Source: Ruminococcus flavefaciens (GTDB lineage Bacteria; Bacillota; Clostridia; Oscillospirales; Ruminococcaceae). From it: a stretch of 27,236 nucleotides of DNA. This document shows, one piece after another, positions 1-8,230 of this stretch (position 1 is its first letter; the number at the start of each line of letters is the position of its first letter). The position numbers were made by a program, and so were the translations under genes. The DNA lies in the NCBI GenBank assembly GCA_002310115.1, contig DBYI01000109.1, positions 586-27,821 of the forward strand, read 5' to 3'. Below the pieces are notes generated by a model. The model saw nothing but the letters and a program-made list of their open reading frames with translations, searched no databases and was not told the DNA's origin.

Positions 1-483
1 GAATTCCGAGACGGTCTTATGCTTTATCTCCGAAGCTATACTGATGATATCGGTTCTGCGGAGGACTGTATGCAGGATGCATTTATAAAGCTTGCAATAA
101 AGAAGCCGAAATTCAACGGTAAAAGCTCTTTTAAGACATGGCTTTATACTATCGGCAGAAATATTGCCGTTGATCATAAACGACGTTTGCTGAGACGCAA
201 AAACGTATCACTGAACGAATACATTGAAATTGCAGATGAGGCCGATCTTGAACGAAGTTACCTTGTAACAGAACAAAAGATCAATCTTCGTCATGCAATA
301 TGCAGGCTTAAAGAAGACTATCAACAGGTACTGTATCTGACCTATTTTGAGGACTTCAGCAATGAGGAAACAGCAAAAATAACGGGCAAATCGGTCAAGC
401 AGATAAAAAATCTCCTGTATAATGCAAGGAAAGCACTCAAAACAGAACTTGAAAAGGAGGGCTTCAAATATGAAAACATATGA
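1..483 (+). CDS. ECF-type sigma-70 factor, 5'-truncated by the window edge
   Basis: The reading frame is open from base 1, so the N-terminus lies outside the window; the ATG at 19 is an internal Met. The sequence begins in sigma region 2, with the typical ECF pattern 'SAEDCMQDAFIKL' followed by 'FKTWLYTIGRNIAVDHKRR', the -10 recognition and melting segment. The C-terminal part, about 60 residues, is a region 4 helix-turn-helix ('EETAKITGKSVKQIKNLLYNARKAL') that would contact the -35 element. The stop overlaps the next gene by 14 nt, which implies translational coupling with a membrane protein that is probably its anti-sigma factor. Its target promoters cannot be read from here. Family assignment is firm; the link to the downstream secreted serpins is inferred from co-orientation. 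Confidence 0.9.
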   Translation, partial: EFRDGLMLYLRSYTDDIGSAEDCMQDAFIKLAIKKPKFNGKSSFKTWLYTIGRNIAVDHKRRLLRRKNVSLNEYIEIADEADLERSYLVTEQKINLRHAICRLKEDYQQVLYLTYFEDFSNEETAKITGKSVKQIKNLLYNARKALKTELEKEGFKYENI

Positions 484-1480
484 AGAAACGGCTCAATACA
501 TACTTGAAGTCCGAAACGAGCATGATAAAAAGATAAAACGCAGAAAAGCAATGGCAATGCATATTATCCCTGCCGCTGCTGGTATTTGCGGCGCTGTGGT
601 GATATGCTTGGCAGCTGTTATGAATAACAGAAAGCCAATTGACATTATAACTGACGAAAACGTTATAACAGAAGGTTCAATCTCAATTATCACAACAGTT
701 CCTCATGGCTCAGAAGAAGCAGTCACAACACTGATCTCGACTAAAAAAACAACCGTCCAAACAACTACTAAAACAACTGTATCTGCTACATCTGTCACTG
801 CCACAAAAGCGGCACAACCAGTTGAACAGAACTATGCAAAAACGACCAATGTTTTTACTGCGGCAGCAACCACCGCTATTCATATCACAGTAGCGTCAAC
901 GTCCTTTGTTACCGCGACCACAACAGCTGAGGCAGTCACTACCTCTGTTACAACGCAGGAGATAACTACGAAACCAATTATCACAGGAGGCTGGAATTGG
1001 AACCGTAACGGAGACGGAAACTGGGACTACGGCGGCTTTTGCGGCGGAGGAGGCAATGAAGGCGGAGATTGGAACGAAGGTGGAGACTGGAATCACGGCG
1101 GATTTGGAGGCTTTGGCGGTGGAGGAAGCAATGAAGGCGGAGAGACAGGCAGTGAATACATCAGCGAGGAACAATGGCAACAGCTTCCCATAAATGAAAG
1201 ATACTTCTATGCCTATATCTACGAAAATAATCGCGTCTATACCAGTCTGTACATGATATCTCCCGAATATGTGGGAGATCCGATATACAGCGCAGATTTG
1301 ATCAGCAGTCAGGTGATAGCTGGAGAGCAAATGCAATGCGTAGCAGATGTGTATAGCGTAAACGGTATTACCGATGAAATTGCTGTTGCTATAAAATTTA
1401 GGGGGAATGACGAGTATTACTTATATTACATGCCAAATGCAGATTTGAATAAAATAATTCAAACTTTACCTCCGGCATAA
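470..1480 (+). CDS. Single-pass membrane protein, probable anti-sigma factor with extracellular Thr-rich and Gly/Trp-rich segments
   Basis: I chose the ATG at 470 because AAGGAGG ends 9 nt upstream; the frame is open further upstream but without a good site. The 336-aa product has a charged cytoplasmic tail (residues 1-30), one membrane helix (about 31-51), an extracellular Thr-rich linker (about 75-165), a Gly/Trp/Asn-rich stretch (about 173-225) and a folded C-terminal domain of about 110 residues. The tail is short for a classic zinc-binding anti-sigma domain and has no HxxxCxxC motif. The 14-nt overlap with the sigma gene supports a sigma/anti-sigma pair, as in SigI/RsgI sensing of the outside world, but no RsgI domain is recognisable. 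It may instead be a generic sigma-associated sensor. The C-terminal domain is not assigned to a family. Confidence 0.7.
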   Translation: MKTYEETAQYILEVRNEHDKKIKRRKAMAMHIIPAAAGICGAVVICLAAVMNNRKPIDIITDENVITEGSISIITTVPHGSEEAVTTLISTKKTTVQTTTKTTVSATSVTATKAAQPVEQNYAKTTNVFTAAATTAIHITVASTSFVTATTTAEAVTTSVTTQEITTKPIITGGWNWNRNGDGNWDYGGFCGGGGNEGGDWNEGGDWNHGGFGGFGGGGSNEGGETGSEYISEEQWQQLPINERYFYAYIYENNRVYTSLYMISPEYVGDPIYSADLISSQVIAGEQMQCVADVYSVNGITDEIAVAIKFRGNDEYYLYYMPNADLNKIIQTLPPA

Positions 1481-1502
1481 TAAGTAATGGAAGGATGATT
1501 TT

Positions 1503-3638
1503 ATGAGAAAAAACAAACGCATTATTGCGGCACTAATAGCAGCATTAATGACAACCTCATCGTCTTCGCTGTTCTTAGCAAACGCAGACAATGCTGACAG
1601 TGAGAACGGATTCACTGTAACTTTGAATGCTGTCACAGAGAATTCGGATAACGATTATACTTTTGATGACATGAAAAAAATGTCAGAAGAAGAAATATCT
1701 GCACTTTTTGCCGCAAAAGGTATGACAGATGAAAAAAAATACTCCGTATGGACTAAAGAAAAAGTTGCAACAGCTCTTGAAGAGTCCTCTATAATGATAG
1801 TGCTCAAGCCCGAAGCGACTTTTGTAAACTCAGAGGGAAAAACTATAGTCAATGAATCCGTCGATATTGAAGAATTGACAAAAGATGACGGATGTATCAA
1901 AGATCAGATATATTTCATTGCAAACTCGGTTGGTATTCCTAACAATGAAGTATGGCTTTTAGACGGCTATCACTGGAAGATAAGGACCGAAGAAAGCGAT
2001 GACGGCAGTAAGATATACAGAAGATACCTGTGTTTCGGTCTTTATCCTCCGCATACACAAGGTCCTGACAAGAGCAATATGCTCATAGCCGCAGGACTGA
2101 ACTATGTACAGCTCAGTCAATGCTATCAGATCATTGAACTTGAAAGCAAAAATTCAGTTATAACAGGGGATATTTCTGCTATGGTTAAAGGAGATGCAAA
2201 CTGCGACGGCGATGTCGATATGGCGGACGCAGTTCTTATAATGCAGGCTCTTGCAAATCCTAATAAGTATGGCTTAGACGGTACAGCAGATCATCATCTG
2301 ACAAAACAGGGTGAATTAAACGGAGATATGGACGGTGACGGACTCACAGTTGGTGATGCTCAGGCTATACAGAAAAATCTGCTCAACTTGAAGTCTGCAA
2401 CTATTGATATACCGTTCTCAATGAACACAGTCCGCCTTGATGACAAGGTGAACGTAAAGTCATCTGAAGGAAAGACTGTCGATGAGAAATTTGCAGCCGC
2501 AGAAATGGACCTCGGTATCGAACTGCTGAAAAAGAGCTTCGCCCCCACCAAATCAGGTGAGGAAAACCTGCTCATCTCCCCTATGTCTATCTCGGCGGCT
2601 CTTGCAATGACTGCTAACGGAGCCGACGGCCAAACACGCAGCGAAATGGAGAAGGTGCTTGGAAACGGCCTAACTCTAGATCAGATAAACGAGTATATGG
2701 CATATTACCTCAGCAAGCTCCCAAATAATGAAAACGAAAAGGTATATATCGCCGATTCAATATGGTTCAAGGACAAGCCTACATTCAAGGTATATGAAGA
2801 ATTCCTTGAACAGAACAAGAAATACTACAGTGCAGAGCTGTACAAGGCTCCATTTGACGATAATACAGTCACAGACATAAATGACTGGGTTAGCAGAAAC
2901 ACAAACGGCATGATACCGTCTATACTCAAAAACGGAGACCTTGCCCCCACCGAGGAAAAGGAAATGCTCATGATGCTTCTGAATACTCTCTATTTCGAGG
3001 CAGACTGGCAGGAACCATACACTCATGCAAACAACGACATTTTTACGGATATCAATGGGGAACAACGTACAATAAAATCGCTTGTCAGCAAGGAGGACGA
3101 ATACTTCGACCTCGGCGATGCCGATGCGTTCAAAAAGCCTTATAAAGGCGAAAATTACAGCTTTGTCGGAATACTTCCGCGTAATAATGATATAGTTGAA
3201 TATATAAATAACCTTGATGCAGAGAAGCTTTTTAACGGGCTTAAGGAATGTGAAGATCCAGAGTCTGTAGACCTGTATACAATGATACCCAAGTTTGAGT
3301 ATGACTACGAGAAGTCTCTCAACGATATACTCAAAGAAATGGGTATGCCGTCAGCCTTTAGCAGAACGGCTGATTTTTCGAAGATTAACGACCTTTCCGT
3401 AGATGGTGCTCAGAGCCTGTGGATAGACAAAGTGCTTCACAAAACTAAGATAGAGCTGACCGAAAAGGGCACAAAGGCAGCAGCCGTAACATCTGTGGGA
3501 TTGGCTGGCGGTGGAGCTATGCCAGATCCGAAAAAAGAAGTTTTCATTTATCTTGACAGACCTTTCGTGTACATGATAGTTGATAATAACAATGTACCGT
3601 TATTCATCGGTGCTGCAACTCAGCTTGGAGAAAAGTGA
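1503..3638 (+). CDS. Secreted dockerin-serpin (serpin 1)
   Basis: The 711-aa product starts with a signal peptide (basic start, hydrophobic core, likely cleavage near 'ANADNA' at about residue 28). Residues 45-220 form an unassigned domain. A type I dockerin follows (about 228-298), with Ca-binding loops 'DANCDGDVD' and 'DMDGDGLT'. The serpin domain spans about 320-711, with 'LLISPMSISAALAMTANGA' and the C-terminal 'RPFVYMIVDNNNVPLFIG'. The hinge 'GTKAAAVT' starts at G656 (P15), with the small residues of inhibitory serpins; simple counting puts P1 near G670 in a Gly-rich loop. It probably docks on a cellulosome scaffoldin and protects it from serine proteases. It begins 22 bp after the anti-sigma gene, probably in the same transcript. 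GGAAGG lies upstream of the ATG. Confidence 0.93.
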   Translation: MRKNKRIIAALIAALMTTSSSSLFLANADNADSENGFTVTLNAVTENSDNDYTFDDMKKMSEEEISALFAAKGMTDEKKYSVWTKEKVATALEESSIMIVLKPEATFVNSEGKTIVNESVDIEELTKDDGCIKDQIYFIANSVGIPNNEVWLLDGYHWKIRTEESDDGSKIYRRYLCFGLYPPHTQGPDKSNMLIAAGLNYVQLSQCYQIIELESKNSVITGDISAMVKGDANCDGDVDMADAVLIMQALANPNKYGLDGTADHHLTKQGELNGDMDGDGLTVGDAQAIQKNLLNLKSATIDIPFSMNTVRLDDKVNVKSSEGKTVDEKFAAAEMDLGIELLKKSFAPTKSGEENLLISPMSISAALAMTANGADGQTRSEMEKVLGNGLTLDQINEYMAYYLSKLPNNENEKVYIADSIWFKDKPTFKVYEEFLEQNKKYYSAELYKAPFDDNTVTDINDWVSRNTNGMIPSILKNGDLAPTEEKEMLMMLLNTLYFEADWQEPYTHANNDIFTDINGEQRTIKSLVSKEDEYFDLGDADAFKKPYKGENYSFVGILPRNNDIVEYINNLDAEKLFNGLKECEDPESVDLYTMIPKFEYDYEKSLNDILKEMGMPSAFSRTADFSKINDLSVDGAQSLWIDKVLHKTKIELTEKGTKAAAVTSVGLAGGGAMPDPKKEVFIYLDRPFVYMIVDNNNVPLFIGAATQLGEK

Positions 3639-3774
3639 CCTTATTCAGAGAAAATGCAGAGTTCTCGTCAAAGTTATCACTGGTCGTTACGTTAGTTATA
3701 ATACATGACCAGATTTTGATTATTTTTCTAGATCTTTGAAAATTATTCTATCTAATTTTTATGGAGGTGTTTTA

Positions 3775-6700
3775 ATGAAATCATATTTTTTAAGACGGAC
3801 TTCTTTAGCTGTTACAGCTGTTTTATTTCTGATGACTTTTATACAAGCATTACCTCTTACGGCTAATGCGGATTTTTCAGAAATAAACAGTAAGCTCATC
3901 GAACAGCCTGAAAATACAAGTGAAGCCATGATCATTAATAGTCTGGGCAGGTGTAATTATGCTAAAATAGTTATGGAATATCCTGACAGCACACTTGAAT
4001 TCAAAAATATCACCGAAAATGATTTGCAAACTCAGAAGATCATAAATTACACAGGAACTATCGAAGCCGCTGGCGAAACATATCTTGTAGCAAGAAAAAA
4101 GGGAAATATAATGTACAATACCACCCTTGCCGAGATAGGGACAGATTATAATGATTACATATTCTATCATGTATACAGCGAAGAAAACCTACCTGACGAA
4201 GGCTTTATATTCCCATTTTATGAGCTTATACAGAGCGCAAAACATTTCGGACTTGTAACGGGGACACTATGCAGTGTAACTCTTGACAATAATAATTACA
4301 ATTGTAACTGTGAGCTCTCCGCACTGCAAAACAAGGACAAGGAGATCTCATGCAATGTATACTCTGAGATTTCAAAGCGTTACATGGGTTATATCATTTT
4401 AGACGGCTATGATTTTTATTCTCCAGAGTATTATGTAGCGCGTGGAAGTGAAATGATTGCCCGCCCGAATGGCTGTTTTACCATAAACGCCAAGGAATAC
4501 GAATTAATGTATAATGAAAATTATGTTGACTCGTATATGGAGAAAAATTTGTCAAGAACTTCCATTTATGAACTTAATGCCGAAAACAATATCTCCATTG
4601 ACTATCAGGTCAGCGACAGACTTGAAGGAAAATATGGTATCATATACAAATTTTATCTCCCGGATCCTGATGCGAACACGCGTGTATCTTTCAGTATAGC
4701 TGAAAAAGTATCGGGCATGAGTGTGGAAGAGATCTTCAAGAGCTATGAAAAATCGCTTGGTGTAGGAAATCATCTTTATTTTCGTTCAGCTGAGCTCATA
4801 AAGACCTATACCGTAGGCGGTATTGAATACGACCTCTATAAGGGCTTATACAGTTACAGAGGAGAAATAAAATCTTACACTGAGGAAAGTTACGTTGCAG
4901 TCAGAAAGGATACAGAAGATTCTGCATCTTATGGCAACAGTATTAATGTTTATGAGCATATGAGCAATATAGATGAGTTCTCTAAGGGTACAGAAGTTTA
5001 TTCCGTTGAACTCTCCTTCCACAACTGCGGTGCAGATGGTACTTTAGATTTTACACGTAATGATATAAGTTTTGTCAGCGGCGAAGCCCCCGTAACAGAG
5101 ACGTCTGATCTGCAAGCCTATGAATATGTTTTCGAGGATGCAAATATACAGAACGTGAGCATCTCGGAAGAATACTGCTCTGTCAGCCTTTCAATGAACA
5201 ATTCAGATAATAAGACGTGGGAATGGGGCGGCTTTGGAGGAATGCACTTCATAGAACTATTCTTCTATCCCAATACCTTGCCCCCTGATACAGACCCCGA
5301 TGATACCGACTGGCAAACTGAGATCATAGAAAAGAATCGTGCTCTTCTCTCAATGCTGCACGAAGGCTCTAAGGCTACCATAAGTGTACTTTCATATAGT
5401 TACTTTCCTGAATTAGCCGATCGTCAGTATAAGAACAGCGCAGTATATAATCTCGAGAGCGTGATATCAGTAAAGTCTCCCGATATACATTACTACGGTG
5501 ATATTAACGATGATGGTGTTGTTGACTCATATGACGTAATTGTGTACAGAAAACAGCTTTCAAAAAATACCACTGAAAAGCTCAATAAGGATCAGCTGCT
5601 CAACGGCGATATCAACTATAATAATATAATAGACGGAGACGATCTTCAGCAGGTGCAGGATTACCTGCTCGGCATACAAAAAGAGTTCAATACACCTTCC
5701 GAAATCGGCAGCATACGTCTTGACGATACAGTCGATGTTTTAACTTCCGAAGGAAAGGTTTCCGACGATGATTTTGCATATGCAGAAATGAATTTCGGAG
5801 TGAAACTGCTGAAAAACTGTTTTGATCCTACTCAATCGGGAAAAGAGAATTTCCTCATATCACCTATTTCAATATCCACCGCACTTTCAATGACTGCAAA
5901 CGGTGCTGACGGCAAGACAAGAGATGAAATGGAAAAGCTTCTTGGAAGCGGCCTGACAATAGATCAGATTAACGAGTATATGGCATACTTTATAAATGAG
6001 CTTCCAGACGAGCAGAATGAAAAGGTTTACCTTGCAAATTCCGTATGGTTCAAAAATTCCGAAAAATTCAAGGTGAACGACGAATTCCTTGAGACAAATA
6101 AAAAATACTACAGTTCGGAGATATACAAGTCTGCTTTCGACAATTCAACCGTCAAGGATGTGAACAGCTGGGTAAATACCAATACAAATGGCATGATACC
6201 TGTTATTCTGAACAATGGAGCTCTCGACCCCGAAGGTGATATCGAAAAACTGATGCTGCTTATCAATACCCTTTTCTTTGAGGCAGACTGGTTAAACAAA
6301 TATACCAACACCTACAACGGAAAATTTACTGACCTTAAAGGCGTTGAACATAATGTCCAAAAAATGAGCAATACTGAATATGAGTATTTCGACCTCGGTG
6401 ATGCCGACGCTTTCAAAAAGCCTTATATAAATGGAAATTACAGCTTCATCGGAATACTCCCTCGTGATAAGGATATAATCGAATATGTAAACGACCTTGA
6501 CTCCAAAAAGCTCTTTGACTCTCTAAAGGAATGTGAAGATCCATCAGAATATGATCTCACTGTTATAATGCCTAAATTCGATTACAGCTATGATACCTCT
6601 CTGAAAGATGTACTTGAACAAATGGGAATGACTACTGCTTTTGATTACAATACAGCTGACTTCACAAAAATGTATGATGCATCTATTCCATACGCTCCCA

Positions 6701-6924
6701 TTCTTTATATCGGCGATGTGTTACACAAAACAAAGATAGAAGTAACCGAAAGCGGCACAAAGGCTGCTGCTGTAACTGCCGTAGTAATGAACGGCTGGGG
6801 CGGTATGTCGCCGCAAAAAAAGATAGAGATCACCATTGATCTGGACAGACCATTTGTATACATGATAGTCGATAAGAATAATATCCCGCTGTTTATAGGT
6901 GCTGCTTCCATGATCGAAGAATGA
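3775..6924 (+). CDS. Secreted dockerin-serpin (serpin 2) with a long N-terminal region
   Basis: The ATG at 3775 follows GGAGGT by 6 nt and begins a clear signal peptide (cleavage near 'LTANA'); an upstream in-frame ATG at 3736 has no ribosome site and would bury the signal. The product is 1049 aa. Residues 30-565 are an all-beta-looking region with possible GH11-like pieces (see findings). A type I dockerin lies at about 573-641 ('DINDDGVVD' and 'DINYNNIID'). The serpin domain is about 647-1049, very similar to serpin 1. The hinge 'GTKAAAVT' starts at G994, and by counting P1 falls near W1008, unlike the Gly-rich loop of serpin 1. It probably arose by duplication of the serpin-dockerin part with a different N-terminal partner. 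Likely role: a cellulosome-bound protease inhibitor of different specificity. Confidence 0.92.
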   Translation: MKSYFLRRTSLAVTAVLFLMTFIQALPLTANADFSEINSKLIEQPENTSEAMIINSLGRCNYAKIVMEYPDSTLEFKNITENDLQTQKIINYTGTIEAAGETYLVARKKGNIMYNTTLAEIGTDYNDYIFYHVYSEENLPDEGFIFPFYELIQSAKHFGLVTGTLCSVTLDNNNYNCNCELSALQNKDKEISCNVYSEISKRYMGYIILDGYDFYSPEYYVARGSEMIARPNGCFTINAKEYELMYNENYVDSYMEKNLSRTSIYELNAENNISIDYQVSDRLEGKYGIIYKFYLPDPDANTRVSFSIAEKVSGMSVEEIFKSYEKSLGVGNHLYFRSAELIKTYTVGGIEYDLYKGLYSYRGEIKSYTEESYVAVRKDTEDSASYGNSINVYEHMSNIDEFSKGTEVYSVELSFHNCGADGTLDFTRNDISFVSGEAPVTETSDLQAYEYVFEDANIQNVSISEEYCSVSLSMNNSDNKTWEWGGFGGMHFIELFFYPNTLPPDTDPDDTDWQTEIIEKNRALLSMLHEGSKATISVLSYSYFPELADRQYKNSAVYNLESVISVKSPDIHYYGDINDDGVVDSYDVIVYRKQLSKNTTEKLNKDQLLNGDINYNNIIDGDDLQQVQDYLLGIQKEFNTPSEIGSIRLDDTVDVLTSEGKVSDDDFAYAEMNFGVKLLKNCFDPTQSGKENFLISPISISTALSMTANGADGKTRDEMEKLLGSGLTIDQINEYMAYFINELPDEQNEKVYLANSVWFKNSEKFKVNDEFLETNKKYYSSEIYKSAFDNSTVKDVNSWVNTNTNGMIPVILNNGALDPEGDIEKLMLLINTLFFEADWLNKYTNTYNGKFTDLKGVEHNVQKMSNTEYEYFDLGDADAFKKPYINGNYSFIGILPRDKDIIEYVNDLDSKKLFDSLKECEDPSEYDLTVIMPKFDYSYDTSLKDVLEQMGMTTAFDYNTADFTKMYDASIPYAPILYIGDVLHKTKIEVTESGTKAAAVTAVVMNGWGGMSPQKKIEITIDLDRPFVYMIVDKNNIPLFIGAASMIEE

Positions 6925-7093
6925 ACGTAACGAAATAGCCTATTCTCCAATTGTGGATGATGTTATTGATTCGCTCATGAGCCTTGAAGAAAACAGCTTT
7001 ATTCAGACAACAGACGAGTTTACTATAGACTCCGTAAAAAATTACCACATACACAGGCTGATTAGACTCTTATCTCAATTGCAAGATAATTGA
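6914..7093 (+). pseudogene. Short open frame, possible 3' remnant of a gene
   Basis: One frame between the serpin 2 stop and the toxin-antitoxin promoter is open for 59 codons with coding-like composition, ending '...LIRLLSQLQDN' at a TGA (7091-7093). The only internal ATG (6977) has no convincing ribosome site and would give 38 residues. I do not recognise the family. The fragment overlaps the last codons of serpin 2 in a different frame, so it is best read as the tail of a gene whose 5' part was lost. It could equally be chance. Confidence 0.3.
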
Positions 7094-7163
7094 TAGGATA
7101 TTGCCTTCTTCATGATACGACAAGTATTATCAGATATATCCGTCGTAAAATTTATCGTAAGAC

Positions 7164-7192
7164 TTGACAGCAAATTTCTTGTGATGTATAAT
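7164..7192 (+). promoter_or_regulatory. Consensus sigma-A promoter of the toxin-antitoxin operon
   Basis: TTGACA (7164-7169), a 17-bp spacer, then TATAAT (7187-7192) form a perfect consensus promoter about 30 bp before the antitoxin gene. Confidence 0.9.
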
Positions 7193-7193
7193 A

Positions 7194-7209
7194 TAAGTAG
7201 TAAAACTTA
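7194..7209. promoter_or_regulatory. Possible operator in the toxin-antitoxin promoter
   Basis: An inverted repeat TAAGT-6 nt-ACTTA lies just after the -10 box, across the expected start site. Phd/YefM antitoxins bind such palindromes to repress their own operon. The arms are only 5 bp, so this is tentative. Confidence 0.4.
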
Positions 7210-7223
7210 AGGGAGATGTTCTT

Positions 7224-7487
7224 ATGCCAAATATTGTTCCGATTTCAGATCTCAGAAACTATTCTTCCGTGTTGCAGGATGTTGCGGTTGGTTCTCCTGT
7301 TTACCTTACCAAAAATGGCAGAGGCTGCTATGCTATTGTCGATATAGCCGAGCAGGAAGAATATGAGCGTATCAAAGCAGCACTCAAATTAATGTGCAAG
7401 CTTGACGAAGGCAGAAAATCCGGCGAACAGGAAGGCTGGATATCTTCTGACGATGTAAGAAAACATTTTGGAGCTAAACGCACATGA
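7224..7487 (+). CDS. Phd/YefM-family antitoxin
   Basis: This 87-aa protein has the Phd/YefM N-terminal DNA-binding pattern: 'VPISDLRNYSSVLQDV', then 'SPVYLTKNGRGCYAIVDI', the beta-hairpin core of the dimer. The charged C-terminal half is the expected toxin-neutralising tail. GGGAG lies 7 nt before the ATG. The stop overlaps the toxin start in an ATGA junction (4 nt), which couples translation. It probably represses the consensus promoter directly upstream together with the toxin. The pair sits just outside the left repeat of the island, so it may help stabilise this region, although it is not inside the repeats. Confidence 0.9.
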   Translation: MPNIVPISDLRNYSSVLQDVAVGSPVYLTKNGRGCYAIVDIAEQEEYERIKAALKLMCKLDEGRKSGEQEGWISSDDVRKHFGAKRT

Positions 7488-7804
7488 ATCAGGTAGTATA
7501 TTCACCAAAAGCTCTGGCTGACCTTGACGAGATTTATGAGTATATTTCAGACAATCTCGTTAATCCTATAGCTGCGGAAAATACTGTTAACGGCATACTT
7601 GATACTGCGGATATGCTTAAAGAGCACTCGGAGATAGGCAAGCCGCTCTATTTCTCTGACGACATTTTCAGCGGTTACCGCTATCTTGTCTTTAAGAATT
7701 ATCTTGTATTCTATCGTAGCAGCAATGATATAGCTTATATCGATCGTGTTCTATACGGAAAGCTTGATTATATCAGCTTGCTCATTAAAGATTTGACAGG
7801 CTGA
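7484..7804 (+). CDS. RelE/ParE-family toxin
   Basis: The 106-aa protein has the RelE/ParE fold signature: 'VVYSPKALADLDEIYEYISDNL' at the N-terminus, then 'GKPLYFSDDIFSGYRYLVFKNYLVFYR' and a terminal 'AYIDRVLYGKLDY', matching the conserved R..(Y/F)xI.YR..... I..V.hgR core. RelE members cleave ribosome-bound mRNA while ParE members inhibit gyrase; the sequence alone does not decide which. The start overlaps the antitoxin stop by 4 nt. A strong terminator follows immediately after the stop codon, so the two genes form a closed operon. Confidence 0.88.
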   Translation: MNQVVYSPKALADLDEIYEYISDNLVNPIAAENTVNGILDTADMLKEHSEIGKPLYFSDDIFSGYRYLVFKNYLVFYRSSNDIAYIDRVLYGKLDYISLLIKDLTG

Positions 7805-7834
7805 GGATTATCACAGTGATGTGATAATCCTTTT
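7805..7834 (+). terminator. Rho-independent terminator of the toxin-antitoxin operon
   Basis: A perfect 10-bp stem (GGATTATCAC / GTGATAATCC) with a 6-nt loop is followed by TTTT, beginning one base after the toxin stop. Confidence 0.9.
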
Positions 7835-7862
7835 GCAATCATAAAATGTTTGTCATCCACAT

Positions 7863-8044
7863 TAAACTTAGGGTGACAAATGGGTGACAAAATACGTTAT
7901 CGGCTCAGAAAATAGTAAAATCCTGACAAGTTGTAAAACCTGTCAGGATTTCATTTTATAGCGTATTATAGCTGCTTAGCTATTACTTCATAGCCTCTTC
8001 AACAGCAACTGCGCAAGCAACTGTTGCACCAACCATCGGATTGT
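7863..8044 (+). repeat. Left 182-bp direct repeat (orphan 3' end of the GGGtGRT gene)
   Basis: Identical over its length to 22289-22470. It contains a copy of the gene's terminator (arms 7918-7928 and 7941-7951) and the last 20 codons of the GGGtGRT gene including its stop (7983-8044, minus-strand sense). Homology continues imperfectly for about 15 bp to the left, and breaks abruptly at 8045. Confidence 0.95.
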
Positions 8045-8230
8045 GATAAATCCTTTAGTAGATATATGGTTGATACTGCTGTTAAAGGTACTGATCCCTC
8101 TCTTCCTCCTCAAGTCCCTATCCTGGTAACCAATATAGTTAACAAAGCCAACGAGATTGCGAAACAGAAGAACCGTAGAGGTATAACTGCACTTAGAAAG
8201 GAAGAAGAAAAGTTATGGTCGATGTTATAA
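8045..8230 (+). pseudogene. mobC-like mobilization accessory protein, 5'-truncated
   Basis: The frame codes for 'DKSFSRYMVDTAVKG', then 'VTNIVNKANEIAKQKN' and ends 'LRKEEEKLWSML'. This resembles the C-terminal half of MobC relaxosome proteins, which assist a relaxase at the transfer origin (pattern S.S.Y...A..G followed by L.RI.NNLNQIA..N). The N-terminal ribbon-helix-helix part is missing because the frame runs directly into the 182-bp repeat at 8044. A chimeric product could start at a TTG at 8024, but no ribosome site supports it. Its end overlaps the relaxase start by 16 nt, the usual mobC-relaxase arrangement. Family assignment is moderate, based on pattern and neighbour. Confidence 0.55.

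Noticed and set aside
3680..3712. Terminator between the two serpin genes
   Set aside because: CTGGTC / GACCAG arms are only 6 bp with a 21-nt loop; too weak to call.
4400..5070. Active xylanase domain in serpin 2
   Set aside because: The candidate catalytic Glu pair is too far apart and most GH11 core residues are missing, so only a fold-level resemblance is kept as a finding.
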